Position numbers and translations under genes: made by a program
Shown: positions 14,522 to 28,264 of the stretch, in pieces
How the letters are laid out: every line of letters starts with the position of its first letter
How positions within the stretch are numbered: position 1 is the first letter of the stretch
Notes under the pieces: generated by a model
Databases searched by the model: none
Seen by the model: only the letters and a program-made list of their open reading frames with translations
Told to the model about the DNA's origin: nothing
Source: Lates calcarifer
Taxonomy: Eukaryota > Chordata > Actinopteri > Centropomidae
Length of the DNA: 64,000 bases
Assembly: GCF_001640805.2 (NCBI RefSeq)
Contig: NC_066837.1
Coordinates: 26,436,857 to 26,500,856, forward strand
Reading direction: 5' to 3'

Positions 14522-14690
14522 CTGGGGCTTTTCTGTGTGGAGTTTGCATGTTCTCCCTGTGTGGGTTCTCTCCAGGTACTCCAGCTTCCTCCCACAGTCC
14601 AAAGACATGCAGCTTAGGTTAATTGCCCGTAGGTGTGAATGTGAGGGTGAATGGTTGTTTGTCTATATGTGCTGGCCCTGTCAGAATGCC
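14522..14690 (+). repeat. Common teleost interspersed repeat, sense copy
   Basis: Contains the hallmark phrases GTGTGGAGTTTGCATGTTCT, CAGCTTCCTCCCACAGTCCA and AGGTTAATTGCCCGTAGGTG, a repeat seen very widely in percomorph genomes. Further copies or fragments lie at 17100, 40755, 42258, 55300 and 60960. Recognition is from memory of the consensus; I do not assign a formal family name. Confidence 0.75.
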
Positions 14691-15143
14691 AAATTCTCTG
14701 TACTCTACTACTTGGGGACAGTACACTTTTTTCAGATTAGTTGCTACCTTTTCATTCAGATTTAGTCCATCATAGTCCACAGTCCATCATATTTTTTTCC
14801 TTACAGTTTGAAATTATACAACAATGACCTTTGTAGCATCTTCCACTAATAATGTTTTTCACACCATGAAGAACATAAGGCTTCAGAGTTGTAGGAGACT
14901 ACAGTCAATGTTGATCTCGAACAAACTGAATTAATACATGTATTAATTAATAGCTTTGTCTATAAAATGTCCAATATAAGCCCAAGGTGACATCTTCAGA
15001 TGTCGTCTTGTCCAACCAACAGTCCAAAACCCAGCAATTAATATTTTTCTTTATATTTTTTCTGTCAAGTGACTTGTTTCAGCACTAATTTAGTGAAATC
15101 TCTTGTCCTTCTTTGCAGACTGCGACTCAGTGCGAGTACTGCA

Positions 15144-18100
15144 ATGACCAGCCAGCATCCCAGCCATGCAGAGAGCGCTCACTCCACAGACAAACAGCCA
15201 CCTGCCGTGGCCCCCAAGCTCCATGTGCAGCGATCGCTGTCAAAGGAGACCATCACCATCCACTTCTCAGCTTTTGGGAAGGAGGAAGAGGAGGAGGAAG
15301 AAGAGCTGTATACTACAACTGTCTCCACTACCTCACCCACTCAGGATGACTCAAATATTGTGACAGCCTTAGAAGCAAGTGAGGAGATGTTTGAGGGGGC
15401 GCCATCCGACTCTGCAGCCGAGGTTGCTGTCATTCCTGAATCATCCAGGCTTTCTCCCATTTCTAGACATCACACTAATAGTTCTCTCACACAGACTCCA
15501 TCACTGCGTATTGCTGAGCAGAAAGGTTCAACTTCCAGCTCCTCTCCTACTAAATCTTTGAGCTTTCCCTCCAGTGACAAACCCTTTCTAAGTCTGGTGA
15601 AGTCTCTTTCCTCTGACGCGGAATCTCGTGACGGAGTCTCTTCCATTCCTGCTCCCTCAATAAGGCATAGGCATCTCATGAAGACTCTTGTCAAATCCTT
15701 ATCTTCAGATACATCCCAGGACTCACCCTCCTCCTCCACATCCTACCGTCTTCCAGAATCCCGCCTTAACCTGCAACTCTTCAAGCAATTCACACAGTCC
15801 CGGATGCCGTCTGCTTCCATGTCGTCAGCTGGTGACTCTAAAACTGCCCCTTCATCTCCATTAACTTCACCAGATAACCGCAGCTTCTTCAAAGTCTCAG
15901 ATGTTGAGGCACGAATTGAAGACACTAAGCGTCGTCTCTCTGAAGTCATCTCCGAACCACTCCAACTGCTGAGTAAGATCATGGACGAAAAGAGCAGCAA
16001 CATAGTTGGCAGCAGCATTTACCGGCCGAAGGCCCTCTCTGTCAGTGCCTCAGAACTCTCCAGCATTGCTTCTATCAATGGTCACCTGGAGAGCAACAAC
16101 AATTACTGCATTAAGGAGGAAGAAGGAGGGGACTGGGAGGCAGAGAGCCCCAACAGCGGGTACTCTGGTCCAACTGAATCCCCAGTTCCCTCCACTGTTG
16201 ACACTAAGAGCCCCAACAAATCATCCTCACTTTCAGTGTCACTGGACAAGTGCTCTATGTCTGCTCTTGCTAAACAGGAGGATGAAGACTTTTGCATCCT
16301 TTACAGCGAGGACTTTGAAACGTGTACTGACACGGAAGGTGATGGTGGTGATAGGACTGATGATACTGGAACTGGTAGTCAAACTAAAGTGCCACTAAGT
16401 GGTAGTACTGAACCATGCAGTGAGGATGAATCTGAAAGTACTGAGTTGGTACCTAGTGTTCCACACTATACTCTCATCATCCTCACTTTACTGGTCTATG
16501 GGTATTTTGTATTACCTCTTCCCAGTTACATTGGAGGACTGCTTCTTGGGGTTGGGCTTGGATTCCTTTTAGCCATTGGTGTTGTGTGGCTGACAGGACC
16601 AAAACCTTCTGGTGGTTTTAGACATTCCAGACACCATGGGAAGCTGTGGAATGTGACCAAGTTGGACATCAAGGAACCAGAAATCTATAAGGTCAGTGAA
16701 TTTTTCCTCCGCTGTTGGTTAATTTCAGACTTCCTTGGATTTATTCTGTCCTGCTGTAGGACCCTGTAACTCCTTAAAATTCTGTCTGGTTAATTACTTC
16801 TGTCTTTGGAATTCTAGGGCATTGATATTTCAAACATATCATCAAACAGTAATAACATTAATCACTTACATAATACTACATAGATATTACACAATGGCCT
16901 ATTTTATAAAAACTGAATACAAAAAAACAATATTATATACCCTATACACTATGTATTGGTATTATGTGTGCTAAGGCTGTATTAAGGCAGCAGTGTTTCA
17001 TGGAAACATTGCACATTAACCAGTAGGCTATTAGGACACCTTTTGTTGTTGACATGTTAATTGGAATCACATAATACTGAATTTATGCATACAACAGTCC
17101 ATCCATTACCTAGCTGCTTTTCCACCACAGTGTCATGGTGAGCTGGAGCCCACCCTGGTCACTCAGTGAGGGTGAGAGGTGGAGTACACAGTTGATAGGT
17201 CACCAGTCTATCACAGGGCTAACACATGTAGTCGAATGACCACTCACTGTCACATTCACGTATCTGCAGCTTTTTATTTTATTTTACAGTACTTAACACA
17301 GCACCACCATGCTACCCTGTGGGGTTTTGTTTCAGTTATGGAAAACAGTTGAATATATTACATGCACTTCAGTACTGTAAACAACATTGAAGACATTATG
17401 TTCAGCTGTTTCTGTGGGGTGCTGTGAATAAAGGCATAGATGCATTTTCTTGACAGTTTCCACACTGAAGTGATATAGTGGCAGATAAGTTAGGTGTGGA
17501 TTCTCAATATTGCCGGATGAACTTGAAAGCTTACCACAGAAAGCAAATGACAACAAACTGTTTATGACTTGAAAAGACAGTGGATACAAGAGTCTCTCTT
17601 ATCAGTGTGAAATTCATATAAAGAGACAGGTAACCTTTTCTGTTATTGTAGAGACATGTTACATGGGTGACAACACACTGTGAGCAGATATTTACAGTGT
17701 CCTCATTTACCAAGCAAAGTGTTGGATCGTTGTCATTTCTGTTGTTTTCATGTATTTCTAGTGCAACATAAACAACATAAGAACAGAATTTTTCACAGCG
17801 GGAATCATCAATATTTGAAAAAACTTAACTATGATTGTTTTAAGTCCTTGAAAAGTAATGTACATTACACAAAATGGTTATGTCCTCCCTCCAGGGCTGG
17901 ATGAATGAAATATCAAACTACGACCCAGAGACATACCACGCCACACTGACACACTCTGTGTATGTGCGGTTGGAGGGCTCCATCATTCGTCTGTCTAAGC
18001 CCAACCACAACATCGCCCGTCGTGCCACACACAATGAACCAAAACCCGATGTCACCTACATCAGTCAGAAGATCTATGACCTTACCAACAGCAAAGTATG

Positions 18101-21100
18101 TTGTACTTTTTTGCCCCTGGCCTCTCAGTATAGAGTTATAAAATTATTATTCTTGGAATGGTTGTGAAAAAGTTATGAAACTTGGTTGAAATGTATGGAA
18201 ACCAAACTATAAAATGCTTTTTCTCAAATCCTCCCTCAGGTTTACTTAATGCCTCAGAACCTGGCCAGAAAGCGTGTATGGAACAAAAAATACCCTATCT
18301 GCATTGAGCTTGGCAAACAGGATGACTTCATGTCGAAGGCTGAGGGTGACAGGTGGGAAGCCAATGAGGGTATGAGTATAAAGGAGAGAGGAGAGGGGAT
18401 TGGAGTAGCGCAGGAGCGAGGGGTTTTGCCTTCCTCCACCAGAGACCTGACCCTTTATCTGTTCGGAAGGACTGGGAGGGAGAAGGAGGAGTGGTTCCAG
18501 CGGTTTCTTTCAGCTTCCAGACTCAAGGCAGACTTGAAGAAGTCCTCCAGTGTTGCGGGGAGTAAGACCGGTGAGGAGCAAAACTGATGTTCATGTCCAC
18601 CATCTGTGTCTGTTCCTCTCCTGTTGTCGAGGGCAGAGATTTTCTTTACTTTTTCCTTTGGTGTGTCTTTTTTCCAAACCTGAAATTGTCATAATACATT
18701 TTTTCTATAGTAGAAAAGTGCTCAGCTAGAAGAGTGGCACTTCCAAACTAAAGTTTTGCTTCTTTAGACACTGAGTTCAGCATCTAATTTCTCACCTCTT
18801 TCTGATGTTTGCTATGGCTCACAGCTCTGAGCTCTCACAGTCGCAGCAGCAGCCGCAGCAGTCTGGATGAGGCGCTGATATCTCAGCCCAGGTCAAAAGA
18901 CTCCTCAGTTTCCTCATCAGCAGGCAGTGCCAAAACCAAGCTGCCACTGGACTACAGTGTCTATATGGCTTCTTTACTGCCAGAACAGGCAATAGTTAGC
19001 CCTGCAGCTACCAGCCCTGCTGTCCAGAGTCCTCAGAGCAGCCCAGGAGCTGACAAGAAGGTAGTATGTACTCATCTTTTACACTATGAACACCTTTTCT
19101 CTCTAATTTCCACATTCAGATGACAAATTGTCATCTCATTTGCAATTTTTAACCTCACTGTGTTACCAGCAGTGTAATTACAAACAGGTAGCTGGTATTG
19201 TGGCTCATCTCTATACAGATTTAGTCAGGGGAAGAATGAATTGTATTATAGTAGTTTATCTGTACAGATAAATTTGATTCATATTCTTTGTCTTGACATC
19301 TTGTCTTCTGTGTCTTTAGCTTCAGAGCACAACTTCAGCTCAGGTGCAGCCCACGGGGGAGGAGGAAGATGCTGTTGCCTGGGTGAATGCGGCTCTCGGT
19401 CGGGTCTTCTGGGACTTTCTGGGTGAGCCCTATTGGGCAGAACTGGTCTCCAAGAAGATTCAGATGAAGCTCAGCAAGATACGGGTGAGCAGAGCAAGGC
19501 CCAAAGCAACCGTTCCCTTTAGAATTGAACGAAATTAAAAATTGAGAGCAGTGAAGAAGCAAAAATGAATTTCTTCTCAAAACAACATGTGTCCAGACAA
19601 ACACACAAATAAGCTGTCCAAATGTTCAGTCTGTGTCTGTGTGCAACTCTTTAAAGGCCACACAGACAGACACACCTCACCCCTCATTTCTGTCTCTGTC
19701 CCTTCATTTCTTACCCCATTGTTTCTGTCTGATCCTGTCCCCCAGGCAGCCTATTTTGCTTCATCTTACTCTGTGTTTTAGTCACTGTGACTGCCCACAA
19801 TACTATAGCAATAGCTGCAGGTTATATTGTAGTCTTAGTACAGTGGTGGAAAAAGCACAGTTCACAAGGGACTGATTATAAGGTGTGGTTGAAGGCAGAG
19901 TGTATCATCCATACTTTAAGTGTGTATGTGTCTATTGTTTTTGCAGTTAGATTATATCGTATTCTACAGATTAATTATTCATGTGCAGTGGGCTCAGTTC
20001 AGTTGTATGCTTGTCCCTTTTTCCAGTTGCCTTACTTCATGAATGAGCTAACCCTAACAGAACTGGACATGGGCATAGTCACTCCCAGAATCCTTGGGGC
20101 ATCCAAACCTTCCATTGACTACCGAGGTAAGAGAGGAATCAATTTCAAACAGTAACACATTTATGCACACAAACACACACACACACACAGTGGGCACCAC
20201 AAATCAATACTGGCCAGTTGTGCTTGCTATATGGAGCTCTATACTCTGTTTTCTGGAAAGTCTCTATATATCCTGTAGTATTTGTTCAGCCAAAGAGCTG
20301 TATATCAGTGTCTCTGACAGCACCACTCCCCTTACAACAGTCAGATAGCCATGTCCACATTAGAGATAACAAAGGCAAACAATGCTAACCAGTTATCTAC
20401 CAGGATACATTTTGTTGTGGAGTTTCCCCCAAGAAACTAGTTAGTGGAGGTTAACCCTTGTCCCCCACCCTGAGGGACAAGGGTGCAAGCTTATGATGTG
20501 ACAGTGAGTTAGCTAAAATGCATATATGCACGTCAAGTCAAGTCACTTTTATTTATATAGTGCCAATTCATGACAGAAGTTATCTGGAGGCACTGCACAT
20601 ATAGAGCAGGTCTAGACCGTACTCTTTATCTTATAACATTTACAGAGAGACTCAACAGATCCACCATGAGAAGCACTAGGTGACAGTGGCAAGGAAAAAC
20701 TTCCTTTTAAGAGGCAGAAACGTCTAGTAGAACTGGACTCAGGAGGCGGGCATCTGCTCGGTGGGGGGTGGGGGGATGGGGTAAGAGAAAGACAACATTG
20801 CAAATACACAGACTAAGCCAAAATGTAAATAATAATAATAATAATCATCATCATCATCATCATCACCATCATCATCATCATAATAATCATACGCACAATA
20901 ATCATAATAATCATCATCATCATCATCATCATAATAGCTAAAGGAATAATAATGACAGAACAGTGAAACATTAATAGCAATAACACTACCACTAACACTA
21001 ATAAATGTTTAAATGTTGTAGTACCATGGCATGTCTGTCATCAAATATACTGACACTACAAAAAGAACTAGCAGGAAAAACATATATGGAAAATAAATAG

Positions 21101-24100
21101 ACATTTTGTTTGCGATAAGTCAACAGTCATTTCTCAATCAGATAAAACATTTCACCTCTTGAAATAAATTGTTCATTGAATAAAACAGAATTTCTACAAA
21201 ACAAATGCAGCATCTTCAAGTTGCCCATTACAGCTATAAAAATATGAACCAATCACTTAAAATATTTATTAAAGCAAAACATCCTAATATGTACTAAATA
21301 AGTTTACTATGGCAGTGACATTACTGTTTGTTTTTACTGGTTCTCTCCATATCCAGTTGGAGAAATAAGTATTCAACACACCAGCATTTTTTTCCATTAA
21401 ACATATTTCCAATGCAGCTATTCATGTGAAATTTAGACCAGATATTGGTATTAACTCAATAAAATTTCCCCATTGTGGGACTAATAAAGGATTATCTTAT
21501 CTTATCTTAAAACTACACAGTTAAGGAAACTAACATTCCAATCCATAAAAAACGTTATGTGCAATAAAGTGGAATGACAAAGGAAAAAAGTTTTGAACAC
21601 AGTAAAAAAAACAGTGAAAAACACTGTAAACTGATTAGTTCTCCTACCTGTACGAATTAGAATCATTTGGGTTAGAGCATGCTATTATATGTTATATTTT
21701 GTACCCTTTCACATACATAAAATCTAGTGTCTACACAAACATTCTTAGGAGATGTGACCAACCACAACTTGACTGCAGTGTAATTGAATGTACTGTAGCT
21801 TTAAGTACAGTGTAAACAAGACTAAGTCTCAGCTTTAATGTCTTTAATGCTGCTTAGAGGTGCGAATATGGGTGAAAAAATTGTTGAATTCATTTGAACT
21901 TGTCTAACAGTGCAAATTGATATTAGCAAACTGAGCACAGATGATGTTTATGTGATTAAGGTCTGCAGTCCAAACTAACAAACTTTTCACTTTTAACAAA
22001 CTCAAAATTTTTAATAAAATCATTCATAAAGAAATAGAATCAAATGTCAAATGGTTTGAGCATTTTTGCACACAAATGGACCAAAGTCACATTTTGTCTC
22101 ATGACTGCCCTCTGCTCCCATTCTTTCTCTAGTCTTCTTATAGTGACTAATAAGATGCTGAGATCAGTACTAAAAATATGGACTCGAACGATACCAACAG
22201 CTATGTCATGATTTTGTACTCATTCTGTGCTTGCGGTCAGGTAGACATATACTTATGAACCAGTATTCCAGGATGTTGAAACTGCTAAAAACAACTATAT
22301 TTTTTAGAAAACAGCAGTGGAGATGACAAGATTATTTTTTATTTTCTAACTCCAATAAGTGGTTAATAGTTGGAACCATAGCCAATAACAAAAACTGACT
22401 GTTCCACTCAGTAAACACAGACAAAATGAGGTTTGTTGTGCATCATACTGAGGCGTAACATGCACTTACACCCACTCAGCTTGTCAGGCAGTGGTACCCT
22501 CGTGGTTAGAGAGGCATGCCTGCTTCTTGGAGGCTTTCAGCTGGGTTAAATAAAGTACAAACCTTTCCCTTCCTCTACAGCTGCTGCCCCAGTGTCTAAC
22601 CAATAATAACACTGCTCAGAGGTCAGCACAATATTGTTGTTCACTAGACAGTGGCAAGTGTTGCAAAAAGGCATGTGTGCTAGATTAATATGAAGAAATC
22701 ACCTTTACCAAAGATGTTCTGTACTGTAGATCCTGGAAAAGACCTCACACACGTGTACTGAAATTTGATCAGTGAACACTTAGCTGAATACAATACAGTC
22801 TGGCCCTAAGCACTTTAGCAGGTACAGTTATCTGTGGATCAGACAAATCGAGGTCTTAGCTATGTGAGGGACCGTACATTTGCTGTGATGCTGAAGTTTT
22901 CAGCTAACTCTGCTCCAGTTTTGATCAGAGGAAGCTTTGTACGTATTTTTTTTCTATGATCTTTCAGACATGCATCGGCATTGAGCTTTCCATTCCTTTG
23001 TACCACGTTGCTTCTCTCATTCTCCCGTAGATTCTGTGACAGATCCGTCTCTTCATCTGTTTCACATATACAGTCTTCTGCTCTCTTGCTAGTTTTCTCT
23101 TCCCCTTGAATTCTCTCTCATATCATCTTCCTCTTTTTGTCCTTATTCGCTTTTTAGTCACAGTATCTCTCTTCCTCCCTCCTGTTCTATGAGTCACTGC
23201 CTCATTTTTATCACTGCGGCACTCACATAACCATATAATGAGAGCAGGAATTGATTGTCTCCAACTGAGAAGGCAACGGCATTTTTCTCGGATCAGTTCC
23301 AGGCAAAACACACCTCAATAGCCACTCAAACTACAATCAGTGTGCTTGGGACACTGTTTTGTTGAAAGGTCGTCTGCTTTAATAGCACTTGAGGTTGGAA
23401 ACTGTAATATGCTGCCAAATGTTTTGAATTCTGTCAACCAGATTACAAGTGAATTGATCCACTGTCAGTCTAAAACAGGAATGTGCCTCATTTTTAGACA
23501 TATTTCTTGGAAGTGAGAGGCAGTAGGAAGCAGGAAAGAGGTGCGTGCTCTAAACAAAAGCCTCACTACTACATTTAGGCTAAAGATAACTGAAAGCATT
23601 TACCCATCATTGTTCATGTTTCTGTTTTCTATAGCACTTTGGCAGAGAAAGTGAATGTTTCATTCCTCTTTTCTGCAATATGTTTCCATGATCAGTAGCA
23701 TTTTACTTAAAAGTAGTAATTTGAAACTTCAGTGAAATGGCCAGTTTACTTTCCCCTTTTGAAATTTCCGATTGGTGTTTCAGGTGGCTGTATCCTCCAG
23801 GCATCTCAGGTTCTGCCTTTACCTAGTCTCACCCCACTCCTTCCTGGAACAAGCATGCTGAGTGCAGTGGATCAATGAACTGCCCCAACTGTGTATGTGT
23901 GCATATATCCACAAACAGCAGTCTCTGCATGCTTGTACATTTGCGTCCATGCATGTTTGTTTTTACATGCACTCTGCCTTATTCTCACAAGTTTCTACAC
24001 TGTAATGTAAATTTTAGGATGCATACAAGCATATATGTGAAGATATTTCTTTGCAGCACGTGCAACGCATGCTCCACACTCTCCACCATGTGGCTTCACC

Positions 24101-27100
24101 CTAATTAAGGAAGCACTGCCCTGATCCAGCAGCTTGCACCGAGGCTCTTCCCTCCTCTCCCCCAAACTAACAAAGCACAGCACACTGCATAAATCCCAGA
24201 CCCAGCCAGACACAGTCCTATTATCCACCATGCCTGTCAGGCCGGGCGGGTGGAGCTAGGCCCACTGGGCTCAGCAGACCCAGCATGTTCACTCTGCCTC
24301 TCTGTCTGTCTGATTGCCCATCTGTCTATTTTTACTCTGTGCTTTCTCAAACCTGCTCTGGCTTTCCTGCTGTTCTTTCTTTCGCTCTAAGTTTTTTTTC
24401 TTTCCTCCTTTCATTTCTTCCAGACATTTTCTCACTATCTCTGAATGTTTTCCTCTTTGGCACACCAGACTCATTGCATTATCACATCATTTAGCACAAC
24501 CAGCTGGTGTTCAGGCAACAGAGCAGTGAGGAGAGGGTGCCCAGTTTCAGTGCTGTTTGTCTTTGGTGTTTGTCTTCCCACACTACATCTCTTGATCATA
24601 TCTGAAAATGTCTTTTTTCACCCCCACCCCCATATCCCTGGGCTATAGTTAGGAAAGCTGTCTAAATCTCATTATAAGAACTCTGGTAGCTGTGTGCAAA
24701 ATTTCACACAATGTATTTTAACATACTATTCAATTTAGCATTGAGTATGTGCACATGTGTCTTACTTGCTGCCAAGTGTACTGTTTTTTAGTTTGGAATC
24801 TTTTAATGACTTTTACTCTGTTGTTCTTTGCTGCCCCCCAGTGGTGTACAGAGAAACCACACCCAAGTTTATGGTTGCTGATCTTTGTTCACAGGAACAT
24901 GTGATCTGTGTTGTTAAGAGAGAGGAAAAAGAAAACAGAGAGCACATAGTTTGCCCTGTACAAGCCAGGCTTTCGATGGAGGCTTTTAAGGAGTTTGTAT
25001 AATCCAGATTACATTAAGTTTAGCAGAGCAGAGGTAAAAGGAACAGAGGGAGAGCCCTGTTTATGCACCCAGTCTCCCCCCTGCTGATATCAGACAGGGG
25101 CTAGAGGGGGAAGATTTCATGCTCTCCCACTGTTTCTCCTCTGTTCAAAAGACCTTGTCATCTCTCCCTGTCTCTTTTCCCTACCTCCATTTGGGTGTTT
25201 CGCTGTATCTCTCTCGTCTAAATGGAAGGATTGAGAAAATAAAATCTGTCGGGGTCCCAGTTTCTGTGATGCTTGGGGGATAAAGAAGGGTGCTATGGGG
25301 GGAGGGGGGGCAATACAGTGACGGAAGAATGTGAGTGGTGGGGAAAGAAAGGAGTGAGAAAAAGATGTAGAGAGGAAGAAGTTAGGAAGACTGGGCCCTG
25401 AAGTGCTCCCCATGTTTCATCTAGATTCAGCTCTGTTCAACCTCTCATAAATAGGGGATAGGCAAGACTATGATATTTAAGAAAAGGTTATAGAGATTTT
25501 TAAACCAGTTCTTTTTGACTTAAACAGCACTACATATGTATCATCCCTGGTGGAGGATCTGTTTTACGGTATACTTCTCTCATTCCCAAATTGTACACAG
25601 TTTCACTTCTTTCATTTTTATCTCAGATCAACATTCTGACTAACCACTCTGTATCCCTCAGGTCTGTGGTTTGACCTGGAGATTTCCTACAGAGGCTCTT
25701 TCCTGATGACACTGGAGACTAAGATGAACCTCATTCGCCTGGGCAAGGAGGGAGACAGCCTCCGCTTAGGGGAGTTTGGCAAAGATGGGTAAGACAGAGA
25801 AGCTCCATCATACCACATGCACATTTTAGAAAAGCTCCAAGATATGTCTTGGTTGGATTTGTTGCCTTTTTCTCCACTACTTGACATAAAACAGTACAGT
25901 TGTCTCTCCCAGGTGTCTGTCACAATCTATCTTGCACCTTACCTGTCTCACTTAGTGTTTTATATCTTTTCTGTCTTTTATTTATATCTCCTCCTTTCTT
26001 TTCACTGTTATTCCCACTCGCTCTCTGGATTCTACCTTTTATACTGCTGTTAATCGGATGTATTTCTGCTTGTGGTGAGTGCTGCTGATTTTCAGCAATC
26101 ATCTCTTCTGTTCAGCTCTCATTTTCTAGGTTTGTGTGTTAGATTTTGGGTTGTCTCATTTAATAATACCATGATCCACTTAATGGTTAGAATCAGTGTC
26201 CATACTAACTCAACACACTGAATCGGTGCATCCCTTAAATATAGTGTCTGTGTACAGCGTCTACCTCTCAGGGCTACATTGGCTGCCAGACAACAAGAAG
26301 TGAGCCCATTTTCACCAGTTCTCATAAGGAAACAAGTCTAGATCCAGTTTCATATCAAATAACATTTGAAAGTTCAAAACATGGAGACAAACATACTGAG
26401 CAGCATTTTTTTCAGGCTTCAAAACAATGACATTTCCGAAGGTTTATCATCTGTGCATGTGAGCACTGCTGGTTATAAACACTTACATCTGCCACTGATT
26501 GTTTCCACATCTCATTTATAGATTGTTCTGTTTGTACGGTACAGTAGAGTTCAGCTAGTAGGCACAATGAAACACAGTAGAACCATGTGAATGTCTTAGT
26601 GCATGGATGTAGATGTGTGTGCATGTGTGTGTGAGAGTGTGGACGTGTGTGCACTGACCCTAATCCATCCGTGTTTGTTCATGTGTTTCCAGATACAGGC
26701 CGCGGACTTACTGCCTGGCTGATAGTGATGAAGAGTCATCCAGCGCAGGCTCATCAGATGAGGAAGACTCCTCAGAGCTCTCAAATGACTCTGCTGGAGC
26801 AGAGGGGTGAGAACAAGTTTATATGCAGTACATCCATTATATCACTGCTCACTTAATCCACAAGGTCGTAGAATATTTTTAAAAATGTTGTTATGTTTGA
26901 AATAAGATTTTGATGAAATTGTTTTTCATGTGAGATAATTTGTAATTTAAGAAAAAGTAGAGACAAAAAGAGTAAACCAACAAAATCTATTAAAATACAA
27001 TAAATTTAGTATGCAACTTTAACCCAAACCCTCCATTTGCTCTGTACAGTTTGGTTGGAGGCCACAAGCCGAGCAAGATCATGCGCTTTGTGGATAAGAT

Positions 27101-28264
27101 TACCAAGTCCAAATACTTCCAGAAGGCCACAGAGACTGAGTTTATCAAAAAAAAGATGGAAGAGGTGTCCAACACACCCCTCCTTCTCACAGTGGAGGTG
27201 CAGGAACTCCAAGGAACGCTGGCTGTCAACATACCCCCTCCACCCACTGACAGGATATGGTACATGAACAAAGTTGTTTTTCTCCCACATAATGTGTAGA
27301 ATGCTGTGCACAGAGACTTTCCATGTTTGTCAGGGTTACAAGTCATCTCATCTTCCTTAGACATGGAACTTTCCCACATACTGGAAAAAACAGGCAAGCC
27401 TGTTGGTAACAAAAGCCAAATGGTCACTTTTAAATGATGGATAATGCATGTAAAACATACTACTAACATACTGCTAAGGAAAACGCTTCTCAGAACACCT
27501 GAAACTCATTCTACGTTGAAGCTGCATGTTTTATTAAGAGAATTCAATTTAACACGTGATATATTTTTGTTCAGCACATCACTGCCCTCTGCTGGTGCAT
27601 AACTATACTTTGTGCTGCCACCATTTGCTTATCTATCAGCCATTAAATAAGTAAATGGTTGGTTGTTTTGATTATTTTCTGTTGTAGGTATGGCTTTAGG
27701 ACACCGCCTCACCTGGAACTGAAGGCACGACCCAAACTGGGAGAAAGAGAAGTCACTCTGGCTCATGTCACAGACTGGATAGAAAAAAAACTGGACCAGG
27801 AATTCCAGGTATTGACAGACATATTTGACTTTTTCTACTTGGGAAAAGGAGAACTTAGAGGGCTATCAATAGGTTAGTTACATTCAGCTCCAAACTCACT
27901 AATACTACACACATTTATTTAGAATTGCATAGATCTCAGTCCATCTGAAATAACCTTGTTTATCAAACTTGTCTAACTTCAGACTGGCAGTTGCTTAATC
28001 TCTATTATTAGTGTTTATTACTTCTGTTTTAAATGATAAGACTTTGCATTTGTCAGAAATAGTAAAAATTGTTTGATCACTCACTGTCACTCCTTTGTTC
28101 TTTTTCTCTGTTAGAAAATCTTTGTTATGCCAAACATGGATGATGTGTGGCTGACCATCATGCATTCTGCCATGGACCCACGCACAGCAGGCGGGCCATT
28201 AGTCGGCCCCTCGGTGGACCCAGAGCCTTCCCAGCCAGACAGGGACAGCTCCAGCCAGCCATGA
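15144..28264 (+). CDS. tex2: TEX2, SMP-domain ER lipid-transfer protein (11 coding exons)
   Basis: Coding exons by my splice calls: 15144-16691, 17895-18095, 18240-18570, 18825-19060, 19320-19484, 20027-20126, 25662-25788, 26693-26806, 27050-27259, 27688-27808, 28115-28264. All phases join to one 1100-residue frame; human TEX2 is about 1130. The exon carrying the start opens at 15119. I chose ATG 15144 (MTSQHPSH) because the human protein begins MTS and because the upstream in-frame ATG at 15069 lies before the acceptor. Seen: an acidic Glu run near residue 48; a Ser-rich low-complexity N-terminal third with two LVKSLSSD motifs (about 151 and 182); paired hydrophobic segments at 439-486 with a Pro/Ser turn (an ER membrane hairpin or two passes); a PH-like region at about 528-680 ending in LYLFGRTGREKEEW; then an SMP lipid-binding domain at about 783-1075 starting at WVNAALGRVFWDFLG and including LPYFMNELTLTELDMG. 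Family knowledge: SMP proteins, such as yeast Nvj2, move lipids at ER contact sites. The 5.5 kb intron 20127-25661 splits the SMP domain. Confidence 0.95.
17100..17260 (-). repeat. Common teleost interspersed repeat, antisense diverged copy
   Basis: In the tex2 intron after the first coding exon. It carries GGTCACCAGTCTATCACAGG and ACCACTCACTGTCACATTCA, the reverse-complement phrases of the family described at 14522, but is more diverged. Confidence 0.6.
20532..20775 (+). mobile_element. Teleost non-coding interspersed element, first copy
   Basis: Starts with repeated GTCAA/TTTATTTATATAGTGCC and runs through TAGAGCAGGTCTAGACCGTA and GGCAAGGAAAAACTTCCTTT to a GGAGGCGGGCATCTGC-like end. This is a very common fish repeat whose consensus contains ATTTATATAGCGCCAAATCA and a GGAAAAACTCCCTTTTAA block. 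A shorter copy of the same family lies at 33817. Confidence 0.7.
20827..20936. repeat. AAT/ATC trinucleotide microsatellite
   Basis: Interrupted arrays of AAT and ATC triplets over about 110 bp, just after the interspersed element at 20532. Confidence 0.9.
21456..21509 (+). mobile_element. 3' tail of a truncated retroposon with (TTATC)n end
   Basis: The phrase AATTTCCCCATTGTGGGACT, then AATAAAGG and repeated TTATC units, is the characteristic 3' end of a fish LINE/SINE family with a pentamer tail. Only the tail is recognisable. The exact LINE clade is not assigned. Confidence 0.6.

Larger units (their letters stand above)
1861..15118 (+). other. tex2: Long first intron of tex2
   Basis: About 13 kb without a recognisable coding exon on either strand. 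It contains a CA repeat, a T23 run, a DNA-transposon-like repeat near 10.1 kb, a hAT remnant near 13.5 kb and a common fish repeat near 14.6 kb, described separately. The rest is AT-rich unique-looking sequence. The longest ORF (10852-11301) lacks recognisable motifs and is treated as chance. Confidence 0.5.
20127..25661 (+). other. tex2: Large tex2 intron within the SMP-coding part
   Basis: A 5.5 kb intron with donor GTAAGAG and an acceptor ending CCCTCAG. Apart from the mobile-element copy at 20532, the ATC/AAT microsatellite at 20827 and the retroposon tail at 21456, no exon or RNA gene was recognised on either strand. Pyrimidine-rich blocks occur near 23.0-23.2 kb and 24.3-24.5 kb. Confidence 0.6.

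Noticed and set aside
16006..16398. 130-codon + strand ORF
   Set aside because: Out-of-frame shadow of the large tex2 exon, which is strongly supported by homology.
22480..22640. Possible tRNA or SINE head (GTGGTTAGAG A-box-like)
   Set aside because: No convincing B box at the right distance and no tail; too weak to call.
26990..27469. Minus-strand ORFs of 159 and 101 codons
   Set aside because: Antisense to the tex2 exon 27050-27259, whose sense frame is highly conserved.
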